Positions 1-6,450 of a DNA stretch of 64,000 bases are shown here, one piece after another. The stretch is from Oscillospiraceae bacterium. GTDB taxonomy: Bacteria; Bacillota; Clostridia; Oscillospirales; Oscillospiraceae. Position 1 is the stretch's first letter. Every line of letters begins with the position of its first letter. A program made the translations under genes and the position numbers. The stretch spans positions 1-64,000 of the forward strand of contig CACWLG010000022.1 of the NCBI GenBank assembly GCA_902761635.1. Reading direction: 5' to 3'. The notes below the pieces were generated by a model, which made no database searches, was not told the origin of the DNA, and saw only the letters and a program-made list of their open reading frames with translations.

Positions 1-200
1 TTCCCTCTGCTTTTGGTATATTTACTTCGGCTTCTATGTCATTCTGACGTTATTAATTGATCGTTTTTCACTATTCACACGTTTTTCTGTAAACCCTATT
101 TATTGGTGTTTCAGTCCGCAATCACACATACTTTCATAGGGTTCGTTGGTTTCTTCCAATCTTACCCAATCCCGCAAACCATTGCGGCACAAGCGTTTGC

Positions 201-365
201 TCACCTTACGGCATGCTTGCGTTTGAGGGAAAGATTGTCAGCTATCATGGCGATAAATTCGCTATTCGTCGGTTTTCCCTTGATGCCGCTCACGGTGTAG
301 CCGAAGAAGCGCTGCAGGGTCTCCACGTCGCCGCGGTCCCACGCGACCTCGATGGCATGGCGGAT
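201..365 (-). pseudogene. Displaced 3' end of spo0A (54 C-terminal codons)
   Basis: The reverse strand encodes the last 54 residues of Spo0A, ending KRKHAVR and a TGA stop. It differs from the complete Spo0A at 16704-17498 by one residue (R for K in ETLQ[R/K]FFGY). At DNA level the two copies differ at roughly 19 of 181 positions by my hand alignment, mostly silent. Upstream of the conserved part the frame runs into unrelated codons, so the fragment has no receiver domain and no start of its own. It is best read as the original gene tail, displaced when the island inserted into spo0A and supplied a replacement tail. It could instead belong to an older neighbouring insertion. Confidence 0.85.
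313..341. repeat. Candidate left attachment core (attL)
   Basis: This is the longest perfectly identical stretch (29 bp) between the displaced spo0A tail and the intact gene. It matches 16816-16844 in the same orientation. Shorter identical stretches on either side could also hold the crossover. Confidence 0.6.
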
Positions 366-442
366 TTCGGGACTTTCGTCCCGAAGAGGGGACGCGCTCA
401 CCGCTGTCCAAGAGCGTGAATTTCATAAATGCTTTATTGCTT

Positions 443-532
443 TATTTATTGGTTTGAATCTTCCCCGTTTGTCGGGGCTAAATGTATGTTAGCACGAAAG
501 TCCAAATATGTCAATTTCCCAAACCTATAAAC
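443..532. repeat. Left-end arm-type repeats of the island
   Basis: AAACCTATAAAC at 521-532 is a perfect 12-bp inverted match to 16600-16611. ATTGGTTTGAA at 448-458 is inverted to 16623-16633. TATTTATTGG at 443-452 repeats at 97-106 and is inverted to 16562-16571. These lie about 100-200 bp inside the candidate cores at both ends, as expected of integrase arm sites. The copy at 97-106 lies outside the left core and may mark an older insertion. Confidence 0.45.
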
Positions 533-613
533 ATTTGAAAATAATTCTTAAATTCTCTGATTTTTGATCCTAACGCGAACTTTTTGCCGAACAAATACGA
601 ACTCCTTCTGCTG

Positions 614-644
614 AGAGCGGGAATCCCGCTCCCGCTCTGTTTTC
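614..644 (+). terminator. Hairpin, possible terminator
   Basis: A 9-bp perfect stem (AGAGCGGGA / TCCCGCTCT) with a 7-nt loop is followed by GTTTT. The T tract is weak, so it is only moderately terminator-like. Confidence 0.4.
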
Positions 645-695
645 CCTGTTCGTATTTCTATAATTTAACGAATTGCAAGCAAGATTGAATCAACT

Positions 696-725
696 TTGAA
701 GAGAGATGCAAACAAGTGTGATAAT
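696..725 (+). promoter_or_regulatory. Putative sigma-A promoter
   Basis: TTGAAG (696-701) and GATAAT (720-725) are separated by 18 bp. No ORF follows before the strong terminator at 786, so this promoter would make a short untranslated RNA. Confidence 0.4.
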
Positions 726-731
726 ACTCTG

Positions 732-845
732 AATCAACTATTAACGACTTTCATTTAACTCCCGCATACAAGCAGTTTCATAAACGCGGCTTATTGCTCT
801 TATCTGTGTATTTACAGGAGCAATAAGCCGCTTTTCTCTTTTTTC
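732..845 (+). ncRNA. Candidate small RNA
   Basis: About 110 nt lie between the predicted promoter and a strong intrinsic terminator. No start codon with a ribosome binding site is visible. The call rests only on promoter plus terminator geometry. From 366 to 785 I see no protein gene. Confidence 0.35.
786..845 (+). terminator. Strong intrinsic terminator
   Basis: A perfect 14-bp stem (786-799 with 818-831) is followed by a T-rich tract. It insulates the small-gene block that follows. Confidence 0.75.
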
Positions 846-922
846 ATATGTGCGGCTATAACGACAGGTCCAATCCCAAACCTTGCTATAATGAAATCAC
901 AAAAGAGATGAGGAACAAACCT
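846..922 (+). promoter_or_regulatory. Repeated promoter/leader, copy 1
   Basis: This 77-bp unit is almost identical to 1150-1226. It contains an extended -10 (TGCTATAAT) and the constant stretch AATCACAAAAGAGATGAGGA. It lies directly upstream of the 944 gene. Confidence 0.7.
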
Positions 923-943
923 AAGAGAAAAGGAGAAACGAAC

Positions 944-1150
944 ATGAAACGCACGAAGAAATACAGCTACGAAACCTATGAGGAAACTATCACTTCCCTC
1001 TGTGAGAATTCTTACTATGAGTATGAAACAAGTTATACCAGCCGTTATGAGATGGCTGCCTGCTATGACTCCTTTACTGGCATGACCGATGATCTGGTGG
1101 AAGAGATGGAGTTGAACTTCTCCCTTCGTGTGAGTGTCGCTTGCTTCTGA
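944..1150 (+). CDS. Small acidic protein of unknown function
   Basis: The 68-residue protein starts at the ATG after AAAAGGAGAAACGAAC, a good ribosome binding site; an upstream in-frame ATG at 848 lies inside the promoter and is unlikely. The sequence is rich in Tyr, Glu, Thr and Ser (YSYETYEETITS, YYEYETSYTS) with a basic start MKRTKK. I recognise no domain. It stops inside the next promoter repeat. Its place as first gene of a repeated-promoter block suggests an early or constitutively expressed accessory product. High confidence that it is a gene, none on function. Confidence 0.65.
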   Translation: MKRTKKYSYETYEETITSLCENSYYEYETSYTSRYEMAACYDSFTGMTDDLVEEMELNFSLRVSVACF

Positions 1151-1226
1151 TATGTGCGAAAAGAACGACAGGTTCAATCCAAAAGATTGCTATAATGTAA
1201 TCACAAAAGAGATGAGGAACAAACCT
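1150..1226 (+). promoter_or_regulatory. Repeated promoter/leader, copy 2
   Basis: Near-identical to 846-922, with the same extended -10 TGCTATAAT. It drives the 1269 gene and overlaps the stop codon of the 944 gene. Confidence 0.7.
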
Positions 1227-1268
1227 CAAAAATAATCAAAAATAATACAACTTTAAGGAGAGATTGAA

Positions 1269-1574
1269 ATGAAACGCTTGAAGAAAAAGAGCAAAAAGAA
1301 CACTACTCGCAATAGCATTCCCTACACTCCTGGCCGTAACATGTTCGGGGAAAAGGCCGAAACCCATCTCATTATTTTGGAGAAAGAAACCGCTTTCCAG
1401 CAGATAATGGATTGCGTCTGTCAGCTCGACGGCAGCAAGAAAGAATTTACCTTTGACCCAAGCTGCTTTGCCGATTGTATGGATGAGTATAGGGAGATTA
1501 TGGCTAAGGTCCAGATCATCATGGGACTGAAAGCCCGAACGGCTCATAGAACCAGCTTTGATTACATTGCTTAA
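1269..1574 (+). CDS. Hypothetical basic protein
   Basis: The 101-residue protein begins MKRLKKKSKKN and follows the ribosome binding site AAGGAG. The N-terminal 15 residues are strongly basic; the rest is mixed and probably globular, with three cysteines (CVCQ, SCFADC). No family is recognised. It has its own copy of the repeated promoter, so it forms a separate one-gene unit. The shared MKR start with the preceding gene probably reflects the same translation signals, not homology. Confidence 0.65.
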   Translation: MKRLKKKSKKNTTRNSIPYTPGRNMFGEKAETHLIILEKETAFQQIMDCVCQLDGSKKEFTFDPSCFADCMDEYREIMAKVQIIMGLKARTAHRTSFDYIA

Positions 1575-1593
1575 CTCTTCGCTGTTCCAAGCA

Positions 1594-1669
1594 AGTACAA
1601 AAAGAACGACAGGTTTCCTAATCCAACGCAGTATAATGTACATGTAAACAAGAGATGAAGAACATCTCA
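1594..1669 (+). promoter_or_regulatory. Repeated promoter/leader, copy 3 (diverged)
   Basis: Shares AAGAACGACAGGT, TATAATGTA and AAGAGATGA with copies 1 and 2 at matching spacing, but is clearly more diverged. It precedes the 1698 and 2219 gene pair. Confidence 0.6.
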
Positions 1670-1697
1670 AAAATAAATAATGAAAGGAATTACTAAA

Positions 1698-2183
1698 ATG
1701 AAAATTGATTTTGCTCGCTCTGTTATTGAACTGACCAAGGCCGAGATGAAAGAGGTCCAGAATTATGGCTCTGAGATGTATAGGGAGCTTATGAATGCCC
1801 GCCGCGATAACCCTGGCTTCCGTGTGGTTGAGATCAAGGCCAAGAAGGTCAAGACCCCCCTGGATAAGCTGAACATGGCCACCATTAAGGCTTATGTGAA
1901 AGCCCATGGCAACCCCGAACAGAAGGAAGAATTCCTGGCAATCAGCATTCCTCACTACACCGAGGATGATATTTACATCGAGGCCAAGTCCTTTGTTGAA
2001 ATCAAAAAGTGGTTCCTGGCTCAGTTTCCTGAATATAAGAAAGCCATTGATGACCATGATACTGAGATGAAGAAAATCTTTAAGTCTGTCAATGACAAGA
2101 TTGAGGCTGCCAAGGCCAAAACCGCAAGGGACACCTGTGAAAAGGCAAACAAGGAAGCCAGAGAGTTTCTCTCGGCTTCCTGA
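1698..2183 (+). CDS. Unknown island protein, paralogue A
   Basis: The 161-residue protein starts at the ATG after GAAAGGA; an in-frame ATG at 1680 overlaps that ribosome binding site and is rejected. It shares a layout with the next gene: an R-x-D-x-PGFR motif near residue 40, a central helix around 'MATIKAYVKAHG', and KKWFLAQFP near residue 110, then a charged coiled-coil-like tail. Function is unknown. The tandem copy downstream points to local duplication. It is probably co-transcribed from promoter copy 3. Confidence 0.65.
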   Translation: MKIDFARSVIELTKAEMKEVQNYGSEMYRELMNARRDNPGFRVVEIKAKKVKTPLDKLNMATIKAYVKAHGNPEQKEEFLAISIPHYTEDDIYIEAKSFVEIKKWFLAQFPEYKKAIDDHDTEMKKIFKSVNDKIEAAKAKTARDTCEKANKEAREFLSAS

Positions 2184-2218
2184 TAAAAAACAAAAATAAT
2201 TTAATGGAGGATAAAAAA

Positions 2219-2782
2219 ATGAAAGCACTGGTTGTTGACTACGCTAACGGCGTGATTTCCCTCAGCTCTGCCTTTGAGAAGAAAGCGTTTACCCCTGGTA
2301 CTACGGAATATGCCCAACTTATGGCTGTTCGCAATGACTTCCCTGGTTTTCGCCTTGCTACCCGCCAGTTCAAGACGAACACGAAGCAGGACCGCTATAA
2401 GGGTCTGACCTATAATCGCATGCGGGAATATATCAAGCGTGTTGAAGGCGACGATGCTCCCGCTGTCCTCGAAGGTCTGGAAGACCTGATTGAAATTTCC
2501 AAGTGCCACAGTACTTGTAAGCGTTACCCTTCGGTGAAGAAGTGGTTTCTGGAACGCTATCCCGATGTGGCGACCTTCGGGATGACCGATGAAGAGCTTG
2601 CCAAGTGGAAGGAAAAGAAAGAAGCTGCCGCGAAGGAGCAGACAACTTCCGACTCCAAAGCAAATAAAGTCACTGCCTTCCCCAACTCTGAGTCTGTAAA
2701 ACCTTCTGAGAGTCAGTCCCAGGAGAAAACAGAGAGTGTTTCTGATACCGTGGAAGACCTTCCTACTGCCATTAATGAGTAA
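2219..2782 (+). CDS. Unknown island protein, paralogue B
   Basis: The 187-residue protein starts at the ATG behind GGAGG; an upstream ATG at 2204 overlaps the ribosome binding site. It has the same conserved points as the preceding gene: R-x-D-F-PGFR, 'YNRMREYIKRV', VKKWFLERYP. The C-terminal 60 residues are low-complexity (Ser, Glu, Lys, Ala) and look disordered. The 35-bp gap between the genes and the terminator right after this gene make a two-gene unit. No known family is recognised. Confidence 0.65.
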   Translation: MKALVVDYANGVISLSSAFEKKAFTPGTTEYAQLMAVRNDFPGFRLATRQFKTNTKQDRYKGLTYNRMREYIKRVEGDDAPAVLEGLEDLIEISKCHSTCKRYPSVKKWFLERYPDVATFGMTDEELAKWKEKKEAAAKEQTTSDSKANKVTAFPNSESVKPSESQSQEKTESVSDTVEDLPTAINE

Positions 2783-2812
2783 GCGTTAGCGGATCGCTCA
2801 AAACAACCGCTC

Positions 2813-2854
2813 AAATCCTCTGTTGGCTTTGCCAACGGAGGATTTAATTTTTTC
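2813..2854 (+). terminator. Strong intrinsic terminator
   Basis: A 15-bp perfect stem (AAATCCTCTGTTGGC and its complement) with a 3-nt loop is followed by AATTTTTT. It closes the early small-gene block. Confidence 0.85.
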
Positions 2855-2893
2855 TAAAAAGTTCTGTTTTTCAAGCAAAAAGCGATCTCTTAT

Positions 2894-2922
2894 TTGAATT
2901 TTATAAAAAAATATTATATAAT
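2894..2922 (+). promoter_or_regulatory. Promoter of the TAG-containing module
   Basis: TTGAAT and TATAAT are separated by 17 bp in very AT-rich DNA. The roughly 150-nt leader that follows contains an imperfect hairpin (about 2961-2995) without a T run, possibly regulatory. Confidence 0.55.
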
Positions 2923-3072
2923 ATATATGTAAGATAAAGAAAAAAGAATATAAAAAAAGGATGAGAGAGTATTAAAGCAATACTTTCTCATTCGTGTGTT
3001 CTAACGAAAAATACCGCGTAACGGTAAATTGAAAATGTATATTCAAAATAATAATTATAAAAGGAGTTTGAT

Positions 3073-3471
3073 ATGTCTAATACATCCCCAAACCAAAAGG
3101 TAATCCAAATTCACCGCAAGCCATTGGGCGGGAGCTTTCTTGGCATCAATAATGATAACTGGAAGAACGCGGCGCGTGTATTAGGAGCACATGGCTTCCT
3201 GTTATACATTTACCTTGCCTCCAACAAGGACCAATACAAGTTTGCGCTGTCCCCCGCTGCCGTATAGAAGGAAATCGGGATGCCCCGATCCACCTATTAC
3301 GATCAGCTTATCAAGCTGGAATCCTTCGGTTTTCTTGTCCCCCCTGCTGGCAATGGAAACATGTATCACTTTTATGAAGCACCGCAATCCAGCACACAGA
3401 ACAAAAATGTATGTGAGCCGGAAAAAACTGAAAATCCACCTGACGGACAAGCTAATCCGGCACAGGATTAA
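3073..3471 (+). CDS. Winged-helix replication-type protein with in-frame TAG
   Basis: ATG follows AAAAGGAGTTTGAT. The reading frame runs 64 codons, meets TAG at 3265-3267, then continues in the same frame (KEIGMPRSTYYDQL) to a TAA. Joined across the TAG the product is about 132 residues and resembles N-terminal helix-turn-helix proteins of phage or mobile-element replication modules (SPAAV-x-KEIG-x-xRSTY). The TAG sits within the predicted recognition helix region, where a glutamine would fit; CAG to TAG is a single change. Either the codon is read as an amino acid or the gene is a pseudogene. See the other TAG genes at 4476 and 5001. Confidence 0.6.
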
Positions 3472-3711
3472 ACCTGTCCGTAAAAGAATATAGAAATATA
3501 TATAAATAATAAAAATAAGAGAACATATATTCCAGAAGAGTAATAGTGTTCACAGGTCAAGACTCAGAAGGAATACACACTATAATATAGATTAAATTTC
3601 TTTGTTTATTAACGCGGCCGCACATGTCACGCAATAACATAATATAATTAAAAGGAGAATAAAAATAATGAATAATATTGTGAACAAGTATACTGAAACG
3701 TTGATGATTAT

Positions 3712-4296
3712 TTGGCTCAGTTTTCTGAGGAAACGCGCGAGATAGAATACTTCAAATTCATTATCAGTAATTATATTAAGTTCATGTTTATTACCGAAGC
3801 CAAATCCCAGGGAAAAGATTGCGCCGAAGAGATTTTTGCCAATACTGTTATTCATGTTCATTTACCTGATTTTATAAAGGAAATCTATACTGAAAGCTAT
3901 TATAGTGAGCTCCATGATGAAGCAGTATGGCTGAGAAATGATTCTACATACGCACCAAAAATGAATCTTGGCGATGACTTTTGGGATGTGTCAATTGATT
4001 TCAATGAAATGGATTCTACTGTGGCAGAATTCACAAGTGACGATGTGTATGAAGAAGGTTCCTTGGAAGGTTCAGAGAATTTAGAGGAAGCAAGAAAAGC
4101 ATATATTGATTTCGTAATTGATGCTTTTGTAAAGGAGATGCTCATTCGTGACTACGCAACTATGATACCAGACAATCCGTGGGAGTATGTGGATGACATC
4201 GTAAGTTTGACCTTCACTTATATCTCAGAATGTCCTTCTTGTGTCTCAGAATTATATCCCTTGGAATGGGTAGAAGAATCCTATAATTTTAGCTAA
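3712..4296 (+). CDS. Unknown acidic protein, probable frameshift near the start
   Basis: The open frame encodes about 194 residues from a TTG at 3712 that lacks a ribosome binding site. A good site (AAAAGGAG) and ATG lie at 3668, in a different frame, encoding MNNIVNKYTETL. One missing base near 3702 would join the two as ...TETLDDYLAQFSEETREIEYF. So the gene is either broken or affected by a sequence error. The product is acidic, mostly helical, and not recognised. A TGA blocks simple upstream extension in the 3712 frame. Confidence 0.5.
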   Translation: MAQFSEETREIEYFKFIISNYIKFMFITEAKSQGKDCAEEIFANTVIHVHLPDFIKEIYTESYYSELHDEAVWLRNDSTYAPKMNLGDDFWDVSIDFNEMDSTVAEFTSDDVYEEGSLEGSENLEEARKAYIDFVIDAFVKEMLIRDYATMIPDNPWEYVDDIVSLTFTYISECPSCVSELYPLEWVEESYNFS

Positions 4297-4301
4297 CCGG
4301 T

Positions 4302-4342
4302 TACCCTCAATGGTTATTAATAGCCATTGAGGGTATTTTTTA
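4302..4342 (+). terminator. Intrinsic terminator
   Basis: A 12-bp stem (TACCCTCAATGG with CCATTGAGGGTA) is followed by TTTTTTATT. Confidence 0.85.
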
Positions 4343-4346
4343 TTAT

Positions 4347-4380
4347 AAAGTCTCTTCAAAGTTGTTATGAAGTCATAAAA
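4347..4380. repeat. Island-internal intergenic repeat, copy 1
   Basis: About 34 bp (AAAGTCTCTTCAAAGTTGTT...) closely matches 15451-15486. Both copies lie in intergenic DNA; the second is beside the WYL gene terminator. Confidence 0.5.
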
Positions 4381-4475
4381 AAGTTTTGTCAAACTTGATT
4401 AATTCTTCTATCCATTTTGTCAAACTTCTATGGAAAAGATAATTTCCAGAATTATGATAAAAGGAGCGAAAATCC

Positions 4476-4859
4476 ATGGATAGAATTAATGATTTGCCTG
4501 GCGAGGAATGGCGATAGATTGAAGGCTATACCGGTTATCTGTGTAGCAACATGGGCCGGATCAAGAGCCTGAAACATACCGATGCGCGGATAATGAAGAC
4601 CTTTATAAACAACAAGGGCTATGAACGGGTTTGCCTATGCCGTGGCGGGAAGCCGCGTTACTGGCTTGTGAGCCGCATTATAGCGGCGGCCTTTTGCCCT
4701 AACCCTGACCCTGAGACATGTACGACAGTCGATCATATTGACGGCAATACCTTGAATAATCGTGCTGACAATCTCCAATTTTTAAGCCAGGGCGACAACA
4801 CAAGAGCATACTTTGAAAGGAGGGGAAGCAATGGGCCAAAGTACAAGAAAGCTCCCTGA
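4476..4859 (+). CDS. HNH/NUMOD4-type endonuclease with in-frame TAG
   Basis: ATG follows AAGGAGCGAAAATCC. The N-terminus reads LPGEEWR-[TAG]-IEGYTGYLCSNMGRIKSL, the typical NUMOD4 motif of HNH homing-type nucleases, with TAG at 4515-4517 as codon 14. The C-terminal half has the HNH core (TVDHIDGNTLNNRADNLQFL). The only other start, ATG at 4551, lacks a ribosome binding site and would remove the NUMOD4 motif. Total length is about 127 residues. It is either expressed by TAG readthrough or inactive. The next gene overlaps its end. Confidence 0.65.
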
Positions 4860-5004
4860 GCATTATTATAAGACCATGTACCTTGACGGCTTCACGCCGG
4901 AAGAAATCATGTCAGTAAAACGCCGCGATATGCTCACAGAATATGCGGCCCGGAATGAAGAGCCGATGGATGTTAATATCAGGACGGAGGTCAAGACGAA
5001 ATGA
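4831..5004 (+). CDS. Small hypothetical protein
   Basis: The 57-residue protein starts at the ATG behind AAAGGAGG and overlaps the end of the HNH gene by 29 bp. The sequence MGQSTRKLPEHYYKTMYLDGFTP begins a small mixed-charge protein with a predicted helix 'TPEEIMSVKRR'. Its TGA stop overlaps the ATG of the next ORF (ATGA), pointing to translational coupling in a packed module. No function is recognised. Confidence 0.6.
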   Translation: MGQSTRKLPEHYYKTMYLDGFTPEEIMSVKRRDMLTEYAARNEEPMDVNIRTEVKTK

Positions 5005-5144
5005 GCCAATAGGACAAGAAAAAAGAATAGCGTAAAAAAAGAGAAAGCATCCTGGAACAGCAGATCCTTGCTATCATGCAGAAGAGCCTGAAAGCCGCAA
5101 TGGACCAGGCATTGGATGAGCTGTTCAAAGACTGGAACAAATGA
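5001..5144 (+). CDS. Small helical protein with two in-frame TAG codons
   Basis: It starts in ATGA overlap with the previous gene, behind ACGGAGGTCAAGACGAA. The frame reads MSQ-[TAG]-DKKKE-[TAG]-RKKRESILEQQ... and ends in TGA after 47 codons. The two TAGs are at 5010-5012 and 5028-5030; there is no TAA or TGA inside. Coupling to the upstream gene, Lys/Glu/Gln-rich coiled-coil composition and a terminator immediately after the stop all say this was a real gene. Glutamine fits both TAG positions. No function is recognised. Confidence 0.6.
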
Positions 5145-5178
5145 CGGGGAAGGCATACGATTTGCCTTCCCCGTTTCC
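5145..5178 (+). terminator. Intrinsic terminator of the TAG module
   Basis: CGGGGAAGGCA pairs with TTGCCTTCCCCG around a short loop, followed by TTTCCTTTT. It begins right after the stop of the 5001 gene. Confidence 0.8.
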
Positions 5179-5180
5179 TT

Positions 5181-5291
5181 TTACCGTTTGACCGCGTGCC
5201 GCGTTTCTGCTCCTAAAACGCTTGCTATGCCAATTATGACAGTCACCGTTGTCAAAAGAATGGATTTTATCAGATTCTTCTTTAAGTTCAT
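5181..5291 (-). CDS. 36-residue membrane peptide
   Basis: Starts at the ATG behind AAGGAGGTTGCT on the reverse strand. The product is MNLKKNLIKSILLTTVTVII..., a basic N-terminus, one hydrophobic segment of about 18 residues, and a short basic tail ending RHAVKR. It converges on the terminator at 5145-5178. Such small single-span proteins in mobile elements are sometimes toxins or holin-like, but nothing here proves that. Upstream (5292-5501) I see no convincing gene. Confidence 0.5.
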   Translation of the reverse strand: MNLKKNLIKSILLTTVTVIIGIASVLGAETRHAVKR

Positions 5292-5501
5292 AGCAACCTC
5301 CTTTTCAGAACCGCCAACGCCGTCTCTCAAATTTCTGTTGCTCCTGGAAATTCGTCAGGTCACGCCTGAACGCCAACGGGCAACACAATAAATCCGTCCC
5401 GTAACATACGCCCCCCCGCTATGCACGAAGGCGGCAGCACGAACAAAACTTCTGATGTTGACCGAAACGCGTATTGTTTCCCCTCAGAAAAGGGCAAGGA
5501 T

Positions 5502-5726
5502 CTATTGTGCATCCCCTGGATCATCGGGAACATATTCAAACAGATCCCCCGGCTGACATTCTAAAAGCCTACATAATGTATCTATGTTTTCCCATGCAAT
5601 ACCCTTGCCTTCCCTTAACTTCTGAATTGTAGATTCACTCAATATTTTCTCTTTTCGCATGGTGTAGGTACTTATTCCCTTATCTTTGAGGGCTTTAATA
5701 ATGTCAATTTTGTAGTGAAGTGCCAT
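5502..5726 (-). CDS. Cro/CI-family repressor
   Basis: The 74-residue helix-turn-helix protein starts at the ATG after AAAGGAGGCTCTTTTAT; a longer frame to 5801 runs through the operators and is rejected. The sequence (MALHYKIDIIKALKDKGI...STIQKLREGKGIAWENIDTLCRLLECQPGDLFEY) is the compact XRE type typical of small element repressors. It is divergent from the 6048 operon across a 320-bp region with palindromic operators, so it probably represses both promoters. Its stop codon is TAG; if read through, only a few residues would be added. Confidence 0.8.
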   Translation of the reverse strand: MALHYKIDIIKALKDKGISTYTMRKEKILSESTIQKLREGKGIAWENIDTLCRLLECQPGDLFEYVPDDPGDAQ

Positions 5727-5771
5727 ATAAAAGAGCCTCCTTTTCCACTGTACATAATATAGCACAAGATA

Positions 5772-5789
5772 TACACGATTACAAGTGTA
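5772..5789. promoter_or_regulatory. Repressor operator O1
   Basis: The interrupted palindrome TACACGATTACAAGTGTA lies just upstream of the repressor gene. Its half-site TACACGATT is shared with O2. Confidence 0.65.
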
Positions 5790-5833
5790 CAATTTTAACA
5801 AGGTTATACATCTTTATTCGTGTATATTGCCAA

Positions 5834-5862
5834 TAGACAATACACGATTTAAGGTGTATAAT
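5834..5862 (+). promoter_or_regulatory. Rightward promoter with embedded operator O2
   Basis: TAGACA and TATAAT are separated by 17 bp. The palindrome TACACGATTTAAGGTGTA (5841-5858) fills the spacer, so bound repressor would block polymerase. A further half-site (CGTGTA) lies at 5819-5824. The leader from 5870 to 6047 has no ORF that I can support. Confidence 0.65.
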
Positions 5863-6047
5863 GTAATCACAGTCAAGGGAGAGAACAAAGCAAGTCAAGG
5901 TTTGATAAAAGCCAAGGTAGTAGCGAAAGCGAAATCGAGATGACCTCTAAGAGCTGGACCGGATATCGTAAGACGGGGTAACGCAGATAATGCCACCAGA
6001 CGCTTGCTAAACTCCCAAAAATAATAATGATAAAGGAGATAAAAACA

Positions 6048-6323
6048 ATGGCTAACAACGAACTGCTGAACAAGATCGAGGCCCTGAACGAATGGGAAGC
6101 CCTGATGGAAGAGGCCAAGGCCGAGGCCGAAGCTCTCCGCGACAGCATCAAGCAGGAGATGATGGAACGCGGTACGGAAGAGCTGGAATGCGGACAGTAC
6201 ATTGTCAGATACCAGAGCATCGTTACTAACCGCTTCGACAACAGTGCTTTCAAGAAGGCACTCCCCGAAGTGTACGCGGCCTTCATCAAGCAGAGTACCA
6301 GCCGCCGCTTCTCCATCGCATAA
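6048..6323 (+). CDS. Small helical hypothetical protein
   Basis: The 91-residue protein starts at the ATG behind AAAGGAGATAAAAAC; an upstream ATG at 6027 precedes that site. MANNELLNKIEALNEWEALMEEAKAEAEALRDSIKQEMMERG is a long amphipathic helix; the rest (CGQYIVRYQSIVTNRFD) looks like a small beta domain. Similar short proteins occur in mobile elements of Clostridia, but I cannot name a function. It is the first gene of the repressor-controlled rightward operon. Confidence 0.65.
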   Translation: MANNELLNKIEALNEWEALMEEAKAEAEALRDSIKQEMMERGTEELECGQYIVRYQSIVTNRFDNSAFKKALPEVYAAFIKQSTSRRFSIA

Positions 6324-6327
6324 TAAA

Positions 6328-6420
6328 AAGCCCCTTGCCTGAACGCCGACCAAAGCCACAGGCAAGAGGGCTTCCACCCAAACCAGAACAGGAGAGGGCA
6401 GAAACATTATAATCTGCCCT
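6328..6420 (+). other. Two consecutive intergenic hairpins
   Basis: AAGCCCCTTGCCTG pairs imperfectly with CAGGCAAGAGGGCTT (6328-6373). AGGGCAGA pairs with TCTGCCCT (6394-6420). Neither has a T run, so they may be mRNA-stability or processing structures rather than terminators. Confidence 0.4.
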
Positions 6421-6450
6421 CCCGCCAAAAGCAAGAAGGGAGAACACAAA

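Noticed and set aside
5292..5501. Possible reverse-strand peptide ending RRDLTNFQEQQKFERRRWRF
   Set aside because: Plausible-looking tail, but there is no credible start or ribosome binding site and a TAG lies upstream in frame.
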